64,000 nt of DNA from Microbacterium sp. Au-Mic1 (GTDB taxonomy: Bacteria; Actinomycetota; Actinomycetes; Actinomycetales; Microbacteriaceae), in NCBI RefSeq assembly GCF_021341785.1, contig NZ_JAJTTF010000007.1:62001-126000 (forward strand). Direction: 5' to 3'. A program made the translations under genes and the position numbers. Every line of letters starts with the position of its first letter. The first letter of the stretch is position 1. Below are positions 52,051-59,841 of this stretch, piece after piece. The notes beneath the pieces were generated by a model. That model did no database searches and was not told where the DNA came from. It saw only the letters and a list, made by a program, of their open reading frames with translations.

Positions 52051-52131
52051 CAGCGTGCGGCGACCCGCGGTGAGGAACCGAGGCGTGCGGCGAGCTGAGG
52101 CGTGCGGCGAACCGCGGCGTGTGACGAACCG
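52051..52131. repeat. 17-bp degenerate tandem array after the DUF559 gene
   Basis: Units of the form MRGCGTGCGGCGAACCG occur at 52051, 52081, 52098 and 52115, with a shortened unit at 52068-52080. The sequence around the stop of the nuclease gene (GTGTGACGATG) resembles a unit. In the 416-base gap 52027-52442 I see this array, the second palindromic element and no gene. Confidence 0.6.
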
Positions 52132-52137
52132 CGGACT

Positions 52138-52219
52138 GTCACGATCAGCACACCCTGTCACGATCAGCACACGGATCCGGCGTATTCGTGTGCTGATCGT
52201 GACATCGTGTGCGGATCGT
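52138..52219. repeat. Palindromic element, copy 2 (downstream of the DUF559 nuclease gene)
   Basis: It has the same four half-sites as copy 1: GTCACGATCAGCACAC at 52138-52153 and 52157-52172, the inverted GTGTGCTGATCGTGAC at 52188-52203 and a truncated inverted copy at 52207-52219. The loop differs from copy 1 by one base (GTATTC for GTTTTC). Both copies are in direct orientation relative to each other. Confidence 0.9.
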
Positions 52220-52442
52220 CGCGGGCAGCAGGCCGGCAAGCGAGGCATGCCGGCACACACGACAGCGGCGCGAACCCGACCGACAACCGCCGGAGTCAAC
52301 CGGGCCCGGGCGAGACGAACCGGAACCTGCACGCTGGGTGTCTGGTGGGCCAGACAACGTTCGCACGGGCATCCCCGCGGAGAACCCGCGCCGTGGCACG
52401 CTGTTCTCGGATGCCGCCCGCGCGTCCGGGAAGGGACTCCAC

Positions 52443-53345
52443 ATGGCACTGTCGCACGATCCCCTCTGGCCCCGCGGGGGCGACTGGCCCGAGTTCGGCA
52501 CGCCCGCCGATGCGGTCGTGCTCGGAGTTCCGACCTGGCGCACGTCGCTCTCGCCCACCGGCGCGCATGCGACGCCGGCCGCGATCCGCGACGCCCTGCG
52601 CCGTTACAGCCCGACCCTGATGGGCCCGCCCGTGGTCGACCTGAACGCCGTGCTGCGGATCGCCGACGCCGGCGACGTGCACGAGCCGGACGGCGACGAG
52701 GGCATCGCCCGCGCGATCGCCCGCGTGTCCGAGCTGTCCGCGGCATCGCGCCTCGTGATCGCACTCGGCGGTGACAACTCCCTCACCTACCCCGTCGCCC
52801 TCGGATCCGGATCCACGGGGCTCATCACGATCGACGCGCACTTCGATCTGCGCGACGGCGTCTCGAACGGCTCACCCGTGCGCCGCCTCGTCGAGGACGC
52901 CCCGGAGGGATCCGCGATCGACCCGCACCGGATCGTGCAGATCGGCATCGCGGACTTCGCGAACTCCGCCGCCTACGCGCAGCGCGCTGCGGACTGGGGC
53001 ATCCGGGTGATCACTCTGGACGAGGTGCGCCGCCGCGGCATCGACGACGTCGTGGCCGAGGCGGTCGAGATCGCCGGCGCCGGAGACGCCTCCCGCGTGC
53101 ACCTCGACATCGACGTGGACGCGTGCGACCGCGCCGCGACCCCGGGATGCCCCGCGAGCGTGCCCGGCGGGTTCGCGGCCTGGGAGCTGCGTGCGCTGGT
53201 GCGAGGCATCGCCGGCGATCCCCGCGTCGTGAGCGCCGACATCGCCGAGGTGGACGCGACGGCGGACGACGAGGACGCCCGTACCGTGCGCCTCGCCGCG
53301 CTCTGCGTGCTGGAGCTGCTCGCCGCGCTGGCCGGCCGGCCCTGA
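52443..53345 (+). CDS. Arginase/agmatinase/formimidoylglutamase family protein with altered metal motif
   Basis: This 300-residue ureohydrolase-fold protein has IDAHFDLRD and HLDIDVDACDRAATPGCPAS, which supply most of the dimanganese ligands. The first motif reads ALGGDN112SLTYP where arginases have GGDHS, so one histidine ligand is asparagine. Some formimidoylglutamase-like members are, from memory, of this kind, but the reaction cannot be fixed. It may hydrolyse a guanidino or formimino compound in the cytoplasm. The start was chosen at ATG 52443 behind GAAGGGA; the long upstream in-frame extension covers repeats and is not coding. A DUF2568 gene follows after 7 bases. Confidence 0.85.
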   Translation: MALSHDPLWPRGGDWPEFGTPADAVVLGVPTWRTSLSPTGAHATPAAIRDALRRYSPTLMGPPVVDLNAVLRIADAGDVHEPDGDEGIARAIARVSELSAASRLVIALGGDNSLTYPVALGSGSTGLITIDAHFDLRDGVSNGSPVRRLVEDAPEGSAIDPHRIVQIGIADFANSAAYAQRAADWGIRVITLDEVRRRGIDDVVAEAVEIAGAGDASRVHLDIDVDACDRAATPGCPASVPGGFAAWELRALVRGIAGDPRVVSADIAEVDATADDEDARTVRLAALCVLELLAALAGRP

Positions 53346-53352
53346 TCCGCCG

Positions 53353-53727
53353 ATGAGCGACGGCCCGGCACGCGATCCGTTCCTCGACGGCGGCCCTGGC
53401 CTGCGCATCGCCCTCGGACTGCGGTTCCTGATCGAGCTCGCACTGCTGGCGGGCGCGGCCACCGCCGCGGTGCGGCTCGCCCCCGGCTGGCCGGGATGGA
53501 TCGGCGCCGTGGCGGCCGTCATCGTGCTGGCGGTCGTCTGGGGCCTGCTCTTGTCGCCCAAGGCGCGTTTCGACATCCGCCCCGCAGGACGGGTGCTCCT
53601 CGAGACCGTGCTCTTCGCCGCGGTGGCAGCGGCGCTCTGGGCGAGCGGACTCGGCGTCGCCGGGATCGCGCTCTTCGCCGTGTGGGCTCTGGACAGGATC
53701 GCGCTGGCCGCGCTCAACCGGCGCTGA
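53353..53727 (+). CDS. DUF2568 (YrdB-like) small membrane protein
   Basis: This 124-residue protein has four predicted transmembrane helices and the family pattern GLRIALGLRFLIELALLAGAATAAVRL, WGLLLSPKARFDIRPAGRVLLETVLF. The LLLSPKA(R/K) segment is the hallmark of YrdB/DUF2568. The function is unknown. It starts seven bases after the arginase-like gene and is probably co-transcribed. It converges with the NAD(P)-binding protein gene. Confidence 0.88.
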   Translation: MSDGPARDPFLDGGPGLRIALGLRFLIELALLAGAATAAVRLAPGWPGWIGAVAAVIVLAVVWGLLLSPKARFDIRPAGRVLLETVLFAAVAAALWASGLGVAGIALFAVWALDRIALAALNRR

Positions 53728-53780
53728 CCCCGGGGCGGGAAGACCGACGGTCCAGCACCAGCACCAGCTGGCCCATCGGA

Positions 53781-54428
53781 TCAGACGGCGTGCAGCGCTT
53801 CGTCGACGGGAACCTCTCCCGCGTTGAACCGGATCGTGCGTCGGACGGTCGCCGGCTCCACGAGCGCCTGCGCGATCACATGGGCGACGTCGGCTCGTGA
53901 GACGCTGCCCGAGACCTCCGACGTGGCGTCGATCCGCCCCGCCGGCTCCTCCAGCGTCAGCCGGCTCGGCGCGAGCACGGTCCACTCGAGTCCGGTGGCC
54001 CGCAGCGCCTCATCGGCCGCCGCCTTCGCTTCGGCGTAGGCGAAGAACGAGTCGGACGCGGGGATCCCGTGCTCCGGCGAGGATCCGAAGTACGACACCA
54101 TCACGTACCGGTCGACTCCGGCATCGGCCGCCGCCGCCATGGACCGGACCGCGGCGTCGAGGTCGACCGCCCGGGTGCGCTCCGCCGAGCCGCCTCCCGC
54201 ACCTGCCGACCACACGACCGCGTCGTGCCCGGCGATCAGCGCGGCCATGGCTTCCCGCGACGCCGACTCGACGTCGAAGACGACGGGATCCGCACCTGTC
54301 GCGCGCACGTCCTCGATCTGGCCGGCGTCGCGGATCACCGCGGTCACCTGGTCGCCACGGGCCGTGAGGAGGGGTTCGAGCAGAAGGGCCACCTTGCCGT
54401 GGCCGCCGAAGACGAGGATCCGTGCCAT
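53781..54428 (-). CDS. NAD(P)-binding SDR-like protein (NmrA/YwnB type)
   Basis: This 215-residue atypical short-chain dehydrogenase-like protein has the nucleotide-binding motif ILVFGGHGKVALLLEPLL (residues 4-21), the VVWSAGAGGGSAERTRAVDLDA loop and EWTVLAPSRLTLEEPAGRI. The classic YxxxK active site is not preserved (YAEAKAAADEALRATGLEWT offers a weak match), so it may be a redox sensor or act on small ketones. The ATG has TAGCGT six bases upstream on the coding strand. Confidence 0.85.
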   Translation of the reverse strand: MARILVFGGHGKVALLLEPLLTARGDQVTAVIRDAGQIEDVRATGADPVVFDVESASREAMAALIAGHDAVVWSAGAGGGSAERTRAVDLDAAVRSMAAAADAGVDRYVMVSYFGSSPEHGIPASDSFFAYAEAKAAADEALRATGLEWTVLAPSRLTLEEPAGRIDATSEVSGSVSRADVAHVIAQALVEPATVRRTIRFNAGEVPVDEALHAV

Positions 54429-54434
54429 GCCACC

Positions 54435-54440
54435 ACGCTA
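54435..54440 (-). promoter_or_regulatory. Leaderless-type -10 hexamer TAGCGT
   Basis: On the minus strand TAGCGT is followed by exactly six bases and the ATG of the NmrA-like gene at 54428. Confidence 0.6.
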
Positions 54441-54488
54441 TGCCCGATCCCGCGGTCGCGGGCGGATGGAGCTGGATCCACTCACCCC

Positions 54489-54540
54489 ACGACGGGACCC
54501 GGCTCGGCCGACGCACGACGGGACCCGGCTCGGCCGACGC
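54489..54540. repeat. Perfect 26-bp tandem duplication
   Basis: Two identical 26-bp units (54489-54514 and 54515-54540, starting ACGACGGGACC and ending GGCCGACGC) are followed by a partial third start. They lie between the divergently oriented end of the LacI gene and the NmrA-like promoter; the 164-base gap holds nothing else evident. Confidence 0.85.
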
Positions 54541-54592
54541 ACGACGCGGGGGCCATCGGCGGACGAACGGCCGCGCCCGCTCGAGCGACCCG

Positions 54593-55588
54593 TTAGCGCA
54601 CGACGAGGCGCGGTTCGATCAGCGCGTGCGCGGTGCCCGCTCGCACGTCCCGCGGGGTGACCGCCTCGCCGGTCGGCCCCATGAGCAGCTCCAGGGTCGC
54701 CGCGGCGACGTCCTCAGGACGTTGCTCCACGCTGGAGAAGCCGAGCGCCTCCGCGGTCGGCGTGTTGTCGAACCCGATCACGGGTACCCGCGCGGATCCC
54801 CCCGTCTGCGCCAGCAGGGCGCCGATCGCGAGGGAGTCGCTCGCGCACACGACGGCATCCACGTCCGCCTCGGCGCGTGCCACGACGGCCCGCGCCCGTG
54901 CGACGTCCTCCTCGCTGGTCCAGCGCGGCCCGGCCGTGCCGCCGGCGGCCATCGCCTCGCGCCAGCCGCGTTCCCGGTCGTCGCCGGTTCCCGACCCCGT
55001 CGGCCAGCCGAGGAACGCGACCCTCGGGCCGAAGCCCAGCGCGTGCTCGGTGGCGGCCCTGGTGCCGGCGGCGCCGTCGACATCGACCCAGAGGTGCTCG
55101 GGGGCGGCGAGGTCGTCCTCGCCCCAGGGGCGTCCGAACGCGACGAACGGCAGCCGGGCCTCGCCCAGCCAGCGCGTGCGCGGGTCGCCGTGGAAGGTGC
55201 CGGTGATGATCGCGGCATCGATCTCGGAGCCCTCCCAGAGCTCTGCGAGCCGTGCGATCTCATCGCCGGCCGTACGCGCGGCGTAGACGAGCATGCGCAT
55301 GCCGCGCTCGCTCGCGCGCTCGGTGAGGGCGTGCACGAAGCGGTCCAGCACGACGCCGGAGACGCCGCCGACATAGGGATCGAGGTGGATGCCGATCGTC
55401 GAGCTGCGGCGGGTGCGCAGCTGGCGGGCCGCCGCGTGACGGCGATAGCCCAGCTCGACGATCGCCTGCTGCACGCGTTCGCGCGTGGCCGGCTTCACGA
55501 TCGCCGGGGTGTTCAGCACGTTCGACACCGTCTGCCGCGACACGCCGGCGCGCTCCGCGACGTCCTCGACGGTCGGCGTTCTCGCCAT
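54593..55588 (-). CDS. LacI-family transcriptional regulator
   Basis: This 331-residue protein has the N-terminal LacI helix-turn-helix PTVEDVAERAGVSRQTVSNVLNTPAIVKPATRERVQQAIVELGY and the hinge RRHAAARQLRTRRS. The periplasmic-binding-protein-like effector domain includes IGIHLDPYVGG, DAVVCASDSLAIGALLA and VIGFDNTPTAEALGFSSVEQRPEDVA. The V-x-R-Q-T-V-S recognition helix implies a palindromic site with central CG, which is present at 55681-55694. It is divergent from the sugar ABC operon and probably represses it until a sugar binds. Confidence 0.93.
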   Translation of the reverse strand: MARTPTVEDVAERAGVSRQTVSNVLNTPAIVKPATRERVQQAIVELGYRRHAAARQLRTRRSSTIGIHLDPYVGGVSGVVLDRFVHALTERASERGMRMLVYAARTAGDEIARLAELWEGSEIDAAIITGTFHGDPRTRWLGEARLPFVAFGRPWGEDDLAAPEHLWVDVDGAAGTRAATEHALGFGPRVAFLGWPTGSGTGDDRERGWREAMAAGGTAGPRWTSEEDVARARAVVARAEADVDAVVCASDSLAIGALLAQTGGSARVPVIGFDNTPTAEALGFSSVEQRPEDVAAATLELLMGPTGEAVTPRDVRAGTAHALIEPRLVVR

Positions 55589-55637
55589 GTCTCTCCCTCC
55601 CCGGATCCGGCTCGGCATCCGGGACCACCTTCCCACC

Positions 55638-55694
55638 TTGACACTCCGTGCTCTCGCCGCCTAGCGTATTCGACACAGAGTTTGATCGTTCAAA
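55638..55694 (+). promoter_or_regulatory. Promoter and LacI-type operator of the sugar ABC operon
   Basis: TTGACA (55638-55643), an 18-base spacer and TAGCGT (55662-55667) form a good vegetative promoter. Just downstream, TTTGATCGTTCAAA (55681-55694) is a near-perfect palindrome with central CG, the form bound by LacI-family repressors, placed to block transcript elongation or initiation. Confidence 0.75.
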
Positions 55695-55765
55695 TTCTTG
55701 CGACGGCGTCCCGTCGCCACCGAGAAGCACACATCATCACGGATGCTCATCAAGGGAGAAGAGAC

Positions 55766-57031
55766 ATGACACGGCACAGCACTCGCGCCGCGCTCGGGGC
55801 GGGAGCCCTCGTCCTCGCCGGCGCGATCGCGCTCACCGGCTGCGGTTCAGGGTTCTCCGGCGGAGACGCCGGCAGCAGCACCGGATCGACGAAGCTCACA
55901 TCGTCCGACAAGCCGCTGAACATCCTCATCGGCTCGTCCGGCGACGCGGAGACCAAGGCCGTCAACGACGCCGTGTCCGCGTGGTCGAAGACGTCGGGCA
56001 TCAAGGCCACCGTGACCGCGGCGAGCGACCTGAACCAGCAGCTCTCGCAGGGCTTCGCATCCGGCTCCCCCGCCGACGTGTTCTACCAGTCCACCGACGC
56101 CCTGGCCGGATACGCCTCGAACGGGTCTCTGCTCGCCTACGGCGATCTGCTCAAGAACAAGGACGACTTCTACCCCAGCCTGCTGAAGTCGTTCACCTAC
56201 GACGGCAAGCTGTACTGCGCCCCGAAGGACTTCTCCACGCTGCAGCTCGTGATCAACACCGACATGTGGGCGAAGGCCGGACTCACCGACGCCGACGTCC
56301 CGAAGACCTGGGACGAGCTCGCCGCCGTCTCCAAGAAGCTCACCGCCGACGGCCACGTGGGCCTGTCCATGAGCGGCGAGTACGCCCGCGTCGGCGCCTT
56401 CATGGTCGCCGCCGGCGGCGGTCTCATGAACGCCGACTCGACCAAGGCCACCGCGGATGCAGCGGGCAACGTGAAGGCTCTCGACTACGTCAAGGGACTG
56501 CTGAACGACGGCTCGATGAAGTTCGCCGCCGATCTCGGATCCGGCTGGGGCGGCGAGGCGTTCGGCACCCAGAAGGCCGCGATGGTCGTCGAAGGCAACT
56601 GGATCACCGGTGCCATGACCAACGACTACCCGGCCGTGAAGTACAAGGCGGTCGAGCTGCCCGCGGGCCCCGACGGCAAGAAGGGCACCCTGCAGTTCAC
56701 GAACTGCTGGGGCATCTCCGCCGACAGCAAGAACCAGAAGGCCGCCCTCGACCTCGTCGAGCACCTCACCAGCGCCGACAGCCAGCTCGCCTTCTCTAAG
56801 GCATTCGGCCCGATGCCGTCGATCAAGTCGGCCGCCGACACGTGGAAGAAGGACAACGCCGCGCTCGTGCCGTTCCTGAACGGCGCGGACTACGCCCAGG
56901 GCGTGCCCACCGCGAAGGGCGCCAACGACGTCGTGACCGACTTCAACGGCAAGCTCGGCTCGCTCGCGACCGGCGACCCGAAGGCGATCCTCGACGCCAC
57001 CCAGAAGAACCTGGAAGCCCTGACCAAGTAA
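55766..57031 (+). CDS. Sugar ABC transporter substrate-binding lipoprotein
   Basis: This 421-residue protein has a charged N-terminus, a hydrophobic core and the lipobox IALTGC26. A Gly/Ser tether leads to a family-1 sugar-binding fold (LNILIGSSGDAETKAVNDAVSAWSKTSG, PADVFYQSTDALAGYASNG, TCW-like NCWGISADSKNQKAALDLVEHL). ATG 55766 follows GGGAGAAGAG. It captures a sugar, probably an oligosaccharide given the debranching-enzyme-like gene downstream, and hands it to the two permeases. Much of the protein has unusually few rare codons, in keeping with high expression. Confidence 0.92.
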   Translation: MTRHSTRAALGAGALVLAGAIALTGCGSGFSGGDAGSSTGSTKLTSSDKPLNILIGSSGDAETKAVNDAVSAWSKTSGIKATVTAASDLNQQLSQGFASGSPADVFYQSTDALAGYASNGSLLAYGDLLKNKDDFYPSLLKSFTYDGKLYCAPKDFSTLQLVINTDMWAKAGLTDADVPKTWDELAAVSKKLTADGHVGLSMSGEYARVGAFMVAAGGGLMNADSTKATADAAGNVKALDYVKGLLNDGSMKFAADLGSGWGGEAFGTQKAAMVVEGNWITGAMTNDYPAVKYKAVELPAGPDGKKGTLQFTNCWGISADSKNQKAALDLVEHLTSADSQLAFSKAFGPMPSIKSAADTWKKDNAALVPFLNGADYAQGVPTAKGANDVVTDFNGKLGSLATGDPKAILDATQKNLEALTK

Positions 57032-57033
57032 TC

Positions 57034-58173
57034 ATGGCCTCCTCCACCGTGCGGTCTCACCGTCCCGCAGGCCATCAGGGCCTGCGGCGCGGTGAGACCG
57101 CTTCGGGGTGGCTCTTCACCGCCCCGATGCTGATCCTGCTCGGCCTGTTCCTGGTCGTCCCGGTCCTGATGGCGCTCTGGGTGAGCGTGAGCGACTGGGG
57201 CGGACGGGGCTCGCCCTTCTCCGGCGGCGTCTCGTTCGTCGGCCTGAAGAACTACGCCGCACTGCTGCTCGGCGGCGGGCTCGCCGAGGCGGACTTCGGC
57301 ATGAGCCTCAAGAACAACGCCTGGTACGTGATCCTCGTGGTCCCCTGCCAGACCGCCCTGAGCCTGTTCCTCGCGGTGCTCGTGAACCGCCAGATCCTCA
57401 AGGGCCGCGGCTTCTTCCGCACGGCCTTCTACTTCCCCTCGGTGACCAGCTCCGTCGCGATCACCGTCCTGTTCCTGTTCCTGTTCTCCACCACGGGCGC
57501 GGTCAACGCCGCGCTCGGCTGGCTCGGGATCAACGGGCCGAACTGGCTCAACGACCCGTCCGGAATCCTGCACTTCGGCGCGACCGGCGGACCCGCGGCG
57601 CTCACCCAGAACAGCTTCCTCGGGGTGTCGTTCTGGGACTGGATCGGCGGGCCCAGCGTCGCGATGTGCGTGTACATCATCATGGCCATCTTCACGACGA
57701 GCGGCACGTTCATGCTGCTCTTCCTCGCCGCGCTGCAGAACGTCTCGGGCGAGGTGCAGGAGGCGGCGATGATGGACGGGGCGAACGGCTGGCAGAGGTT
57801 CTGGCGGATCACCCTGCCGCAGCTGCGGCCGACCCTGTTCACCGTGCTCACGCTCGGCCTCATCGGCTGCTGGCAGATCTTCGACCAGATCTACACCGGC
57901 ACGAGGGGCCAGCCCGCCAAGACCACCATCACGCCCGCGTACCAGTCGTACCAGTCGTCGTTCCTCAACCAGGAATGGGGGCAGGGCGCGGCGATCGCGT
58001 TCATCCTGTTCGTGATCATCATCGGCTTCACGCTCGTGCAGCGCTGGGTGCTGCGTGAGCGCCCCGTCTCGCGACGCCGCAACCGCCCCTATGTGGAGGC
58101 CGCCGAGCGCGCCGCCGCACACGCCGCAGCCGTCGACCGAGCGCCCGCCCCGAGCGAAGGAGCCCCGCGATGA
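57034..58173 (+). CDS. Sugar ABC transporter permease, MalF type
   Basis: This 379-residue membrane protein has six predicted helices and the EAA loop EVQEAAMMDGANGWQRFWRITLPQLRPTLFTVL. It starts two bases after the binding-protein stop (TAA-TC-ATG). The first 20 codons contain a large two-part hairpin (57051-57101). The C-terminal 40 residues form an Arg/Ala-rich cytoplasmic tail. No ATPase is encoded in the operon, so a shared one is expected. Confidence 0.9.
   Translation: MASSTVRSHRPAGHQGLRRGETASGWLFTAPMLILLGLFLVVPVLMALWVSVSDWGGRGSPFSGGVSFVGLKNYAALLLGGGLAEADFGMSLKNNAWYVILVVPCQTALSLFLAVLVNRQILKGRGFFRTAFYFPSVTSSVAITVLFLFLFSTTGAVNAALGWLGINGPNWLNDPSGILHFGATGGPAALTQNSFLGVSFWDWIGGPSVAMCVYIIMAIFTTSGTFMLLFLAALQNVSGEVQEAAMMDGANGWQRFWRITLPQLRPTLFTVLTLGLIGCWQIFDQIYTGTRGQPAKTTITPAYQSYQSSFLNQEWGQGAAIAFILFVIIIGFTLVQRWVLRERPVSRRRNRPYVEAAERAAAHAAAVDRAPAPSEGAPR
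57051..57101. promoter_or_regulatory. Large nested hairpin at the start of the MalF-type permease gene
   Basis: Outer arms GCGGTCTCACCG (57051-57062) and CGGTGAGACCGC (57090-57101) are perfect, as are inner arms CGCAGGCC (57066-57073) and GGCCTGCG (57079-57086). It occupies codons 6-23 of the permease, immediately after the binding-protein gene, the same place as the hairpin in the other sugar operon. Confidence 0.6.
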
Positions 58174-59048
58174 CCACCACCGCTCCCGCCCCGTTCGTCG
58201 CCCGGCGCAAGCGCCGGGGCACCGTGCGGATCGCCTCCACGTCGGTCCTGTACGCGCTGCTCATCGCTCTCGCGCTGGTCTACATCTACCCCTTCCTCAT
58301 CCAGGTCGCGACGAGCTTCAAGACGGATCCGGACGCGGCGGGGAACCCGCTCGCGCTCGTGCCGCACACCTTCACGACCGAGGCGTACACGCAGCTGTTC
58401 CTGCGCAGTGACTTCCCGACCTGGTTCAAGAACTCGGTGATCGTGACGATCGTGGTCACCGCGGGCCGGGTGTTCTTCAACTCGCTCGCGGGCTACGCGC
58501 TCGCGCGGCTCCGCTTCCGCGGGCGCACCGTGGTTTTCGCCGGTCTCATCGCCGTCATGAGTGTTCCTGCGGTGGTGCTGCTGATCCCGAAGTTCCTCGT
58601 GATCAACACACTCGGCATGTACGACTCCTATGCGGGGATGATCCTGCCGCTCCTCGTGGATGCGGCCGGGGTGTTCATCATGAAGAACTTCTTCGAGTCG
58701 ATCCCGGTCTCGGTCGAGGAGCAGGCGCGGATCGACGGCGCCGGCACCTTCCGGGTGTTCTGGTCCGTCGTGCTGCCGATGGCGCGCCCCGCCCTGATCA
58801 CGATCGTGATCCTGTCCTTCCAGGGGTCCTGGAACGAGCTCGCGCACTTCATCGTGTCCACCCAGTCGCCCGAGCTCACGACGCTCACGAAGGGCGTCGC
58901 GCAGCTCGCGAACGGACAGCTCAGCCAGGGCCGCCAGTATCCGCTCAAGCTCGCCGCGGCGATCATCATGACCATCCCGGTGGCCGTGATGTTCTTCCTC
59001 TTCCAGAAGCGCATCATGAACTCGAGCGACGGGGCAGTGAAGGAATGA
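58170..59048 (+). CDS. Sugar ABC transporter permease, MalG type
   Basis: This 292-residue membrane protein has six predicted helices and the EAA loop VSVEEQARIDGAGTFRVFWSVVLPMARPALITIVIL. ATG overlaps the stop of the MalF-type gene (ATGA). It completes the CUT1 importer controlled by the LacI-family repressor. Confidence 0.9.
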   Translation: MTTTAPAPFVARRKRRGTVRIASTSVLYALLIALALVYIYPFLIQVATSFKTDPDAAGNPLALVPHTFTTEAYTQLFLRSDFPTWFKNSVIVTIVVTAGRVFFNSLAGYALARLRFRGRTVVFAGLIAVMSVPAVVLLIPKFLVINTLGMYDSYAGMILPLLVDAAGVFIMKNFFESIPVSVEEQARIDGAGTFRVFWSVVLPMARPALITIVILSFQGSWNELAHFIVSTQSPELTTLTKGVAQLANGQLSQGRQYPLKLAAAIIMTIPVAVMFFLFQKRIMNSSDGAVKE

Positions 59049-59779
59049 CCGCCGACGCGCCCACGATCCTCGCCACCTGCGGCGGCATGGTCGACGGCGG
59101 CTGGCAGGACGCCGCCTACGGCCCCCTGCTGCACTTCGCCATCGAGCTCGCCGGCGTGACCGGGCGCGCTCCCCGCGTCGCGCACGTGAACACCGCCGGC
59201 GGTGATCCCCGCGTCGTCGAGGGCGCGGAGCTCGAGGCCGCCCGCGCGGCCGGCGTCGAGGGCAGCCACATCCGAGTGTTCCCGCACCCGAACCACGAAC
59301 GCCTCGCCGAGCACGTGCTCAGCCGCGACGTGATCTGGGTGAGCGGGGGCAGCGTCGTGAACCTGCTCGCCCTGTGGCGGGCGCACGGTCTGGACGACCT
59401 GCTTCGGCAGGCGTGGGAGGCGGGCGTCGTGCTCGCCGGCGGATCCGCCGGCGGCCTGTGCTGGCATCGCGGCGGGACCACGACGTCGTTCGGCCCGGAG
59501 GCGCAGGTCGTCGCCGACGGTCTCGGCCTGCTCCCCGGCTCCTTCAGCCCGCACCACGACTCCCAGCCGTCCCGGCGCCCGGTCTTCCGCGATGCGGTCG
59601 CGTCGGGGCGGATCCCTCCCGGCTGCGGCGTCGACGAGGGCGTCGGCCTGCTCTACCGCGGCACCGAGCTCGTCGAGGTCGTGGCTGAGCGACCGGATGC
59701 GTACGCCTGGGCCGTCTCCGCCGACGGCTCCGAGCTGCGCCTCGACGCCCGCGTCCTCCCCTCCAGCCCCCTGTCCTGA
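59045..59779 (+). CDS. Peptidase E-like (S51) / class I glutamine amidotransferase-like protein
   Basis: This 244-residue protein has the S51 fold: TCGGMVDGGW at the N-terminus, VIWVSGGSVVNLLALWRAHGLDDLL, the nucleophile elbow LAGGS134AGGLCW and PGSFSPHHDSQ, where a catalytic histidine could lie. Members include alpha-aspartyl dipeptidase and cyanophycinase relatives. Its ATG overlaps the stop of the permease gene (ATGA), so a peptidase-like enzyme is translationally coupled to a sugar importer. The substrate may be an amino-acylated or peptide-linked sugar, or the enzyme may be a non-peptidase member. Confidence 0.85.
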   Translation: MTADAPTILATCGGMVDGGWQDAAYGPLLHFAIELAGVTGRAPRVAHVNTAGGDPRVVEGAELEAARAAGVEGSHIRVFPHPNHERLAEHVLSRDVIWVSGGSVVNLLALWRAHGLDDLLRQAWEAGVVLAGGSAGGLCWHRGGTTTSFGPEAQVVADGLGLLPGSFSPHHDSQPSRRPVFRDAVASGRIPPGCGVDEGVGLLYRGTELVEVVAERPDAYAWAVSADGSELRLDARVLPSSPLS

Positions 59780-59841
59780 CCCGTCCTCATCCCCATCCGG
59801 CGGGCCCCGCGCCCGCACACCGCCCCTCACGAAGGAGCCCC

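Noticed and set aside
51024..52219. Classical insertion sequence
   Set aside because: The flanking elements are direct rather than inverted relative to each other, no transposase is present and no target-site duplication was seen. A REPtron-like or operator explanation is kept instead.
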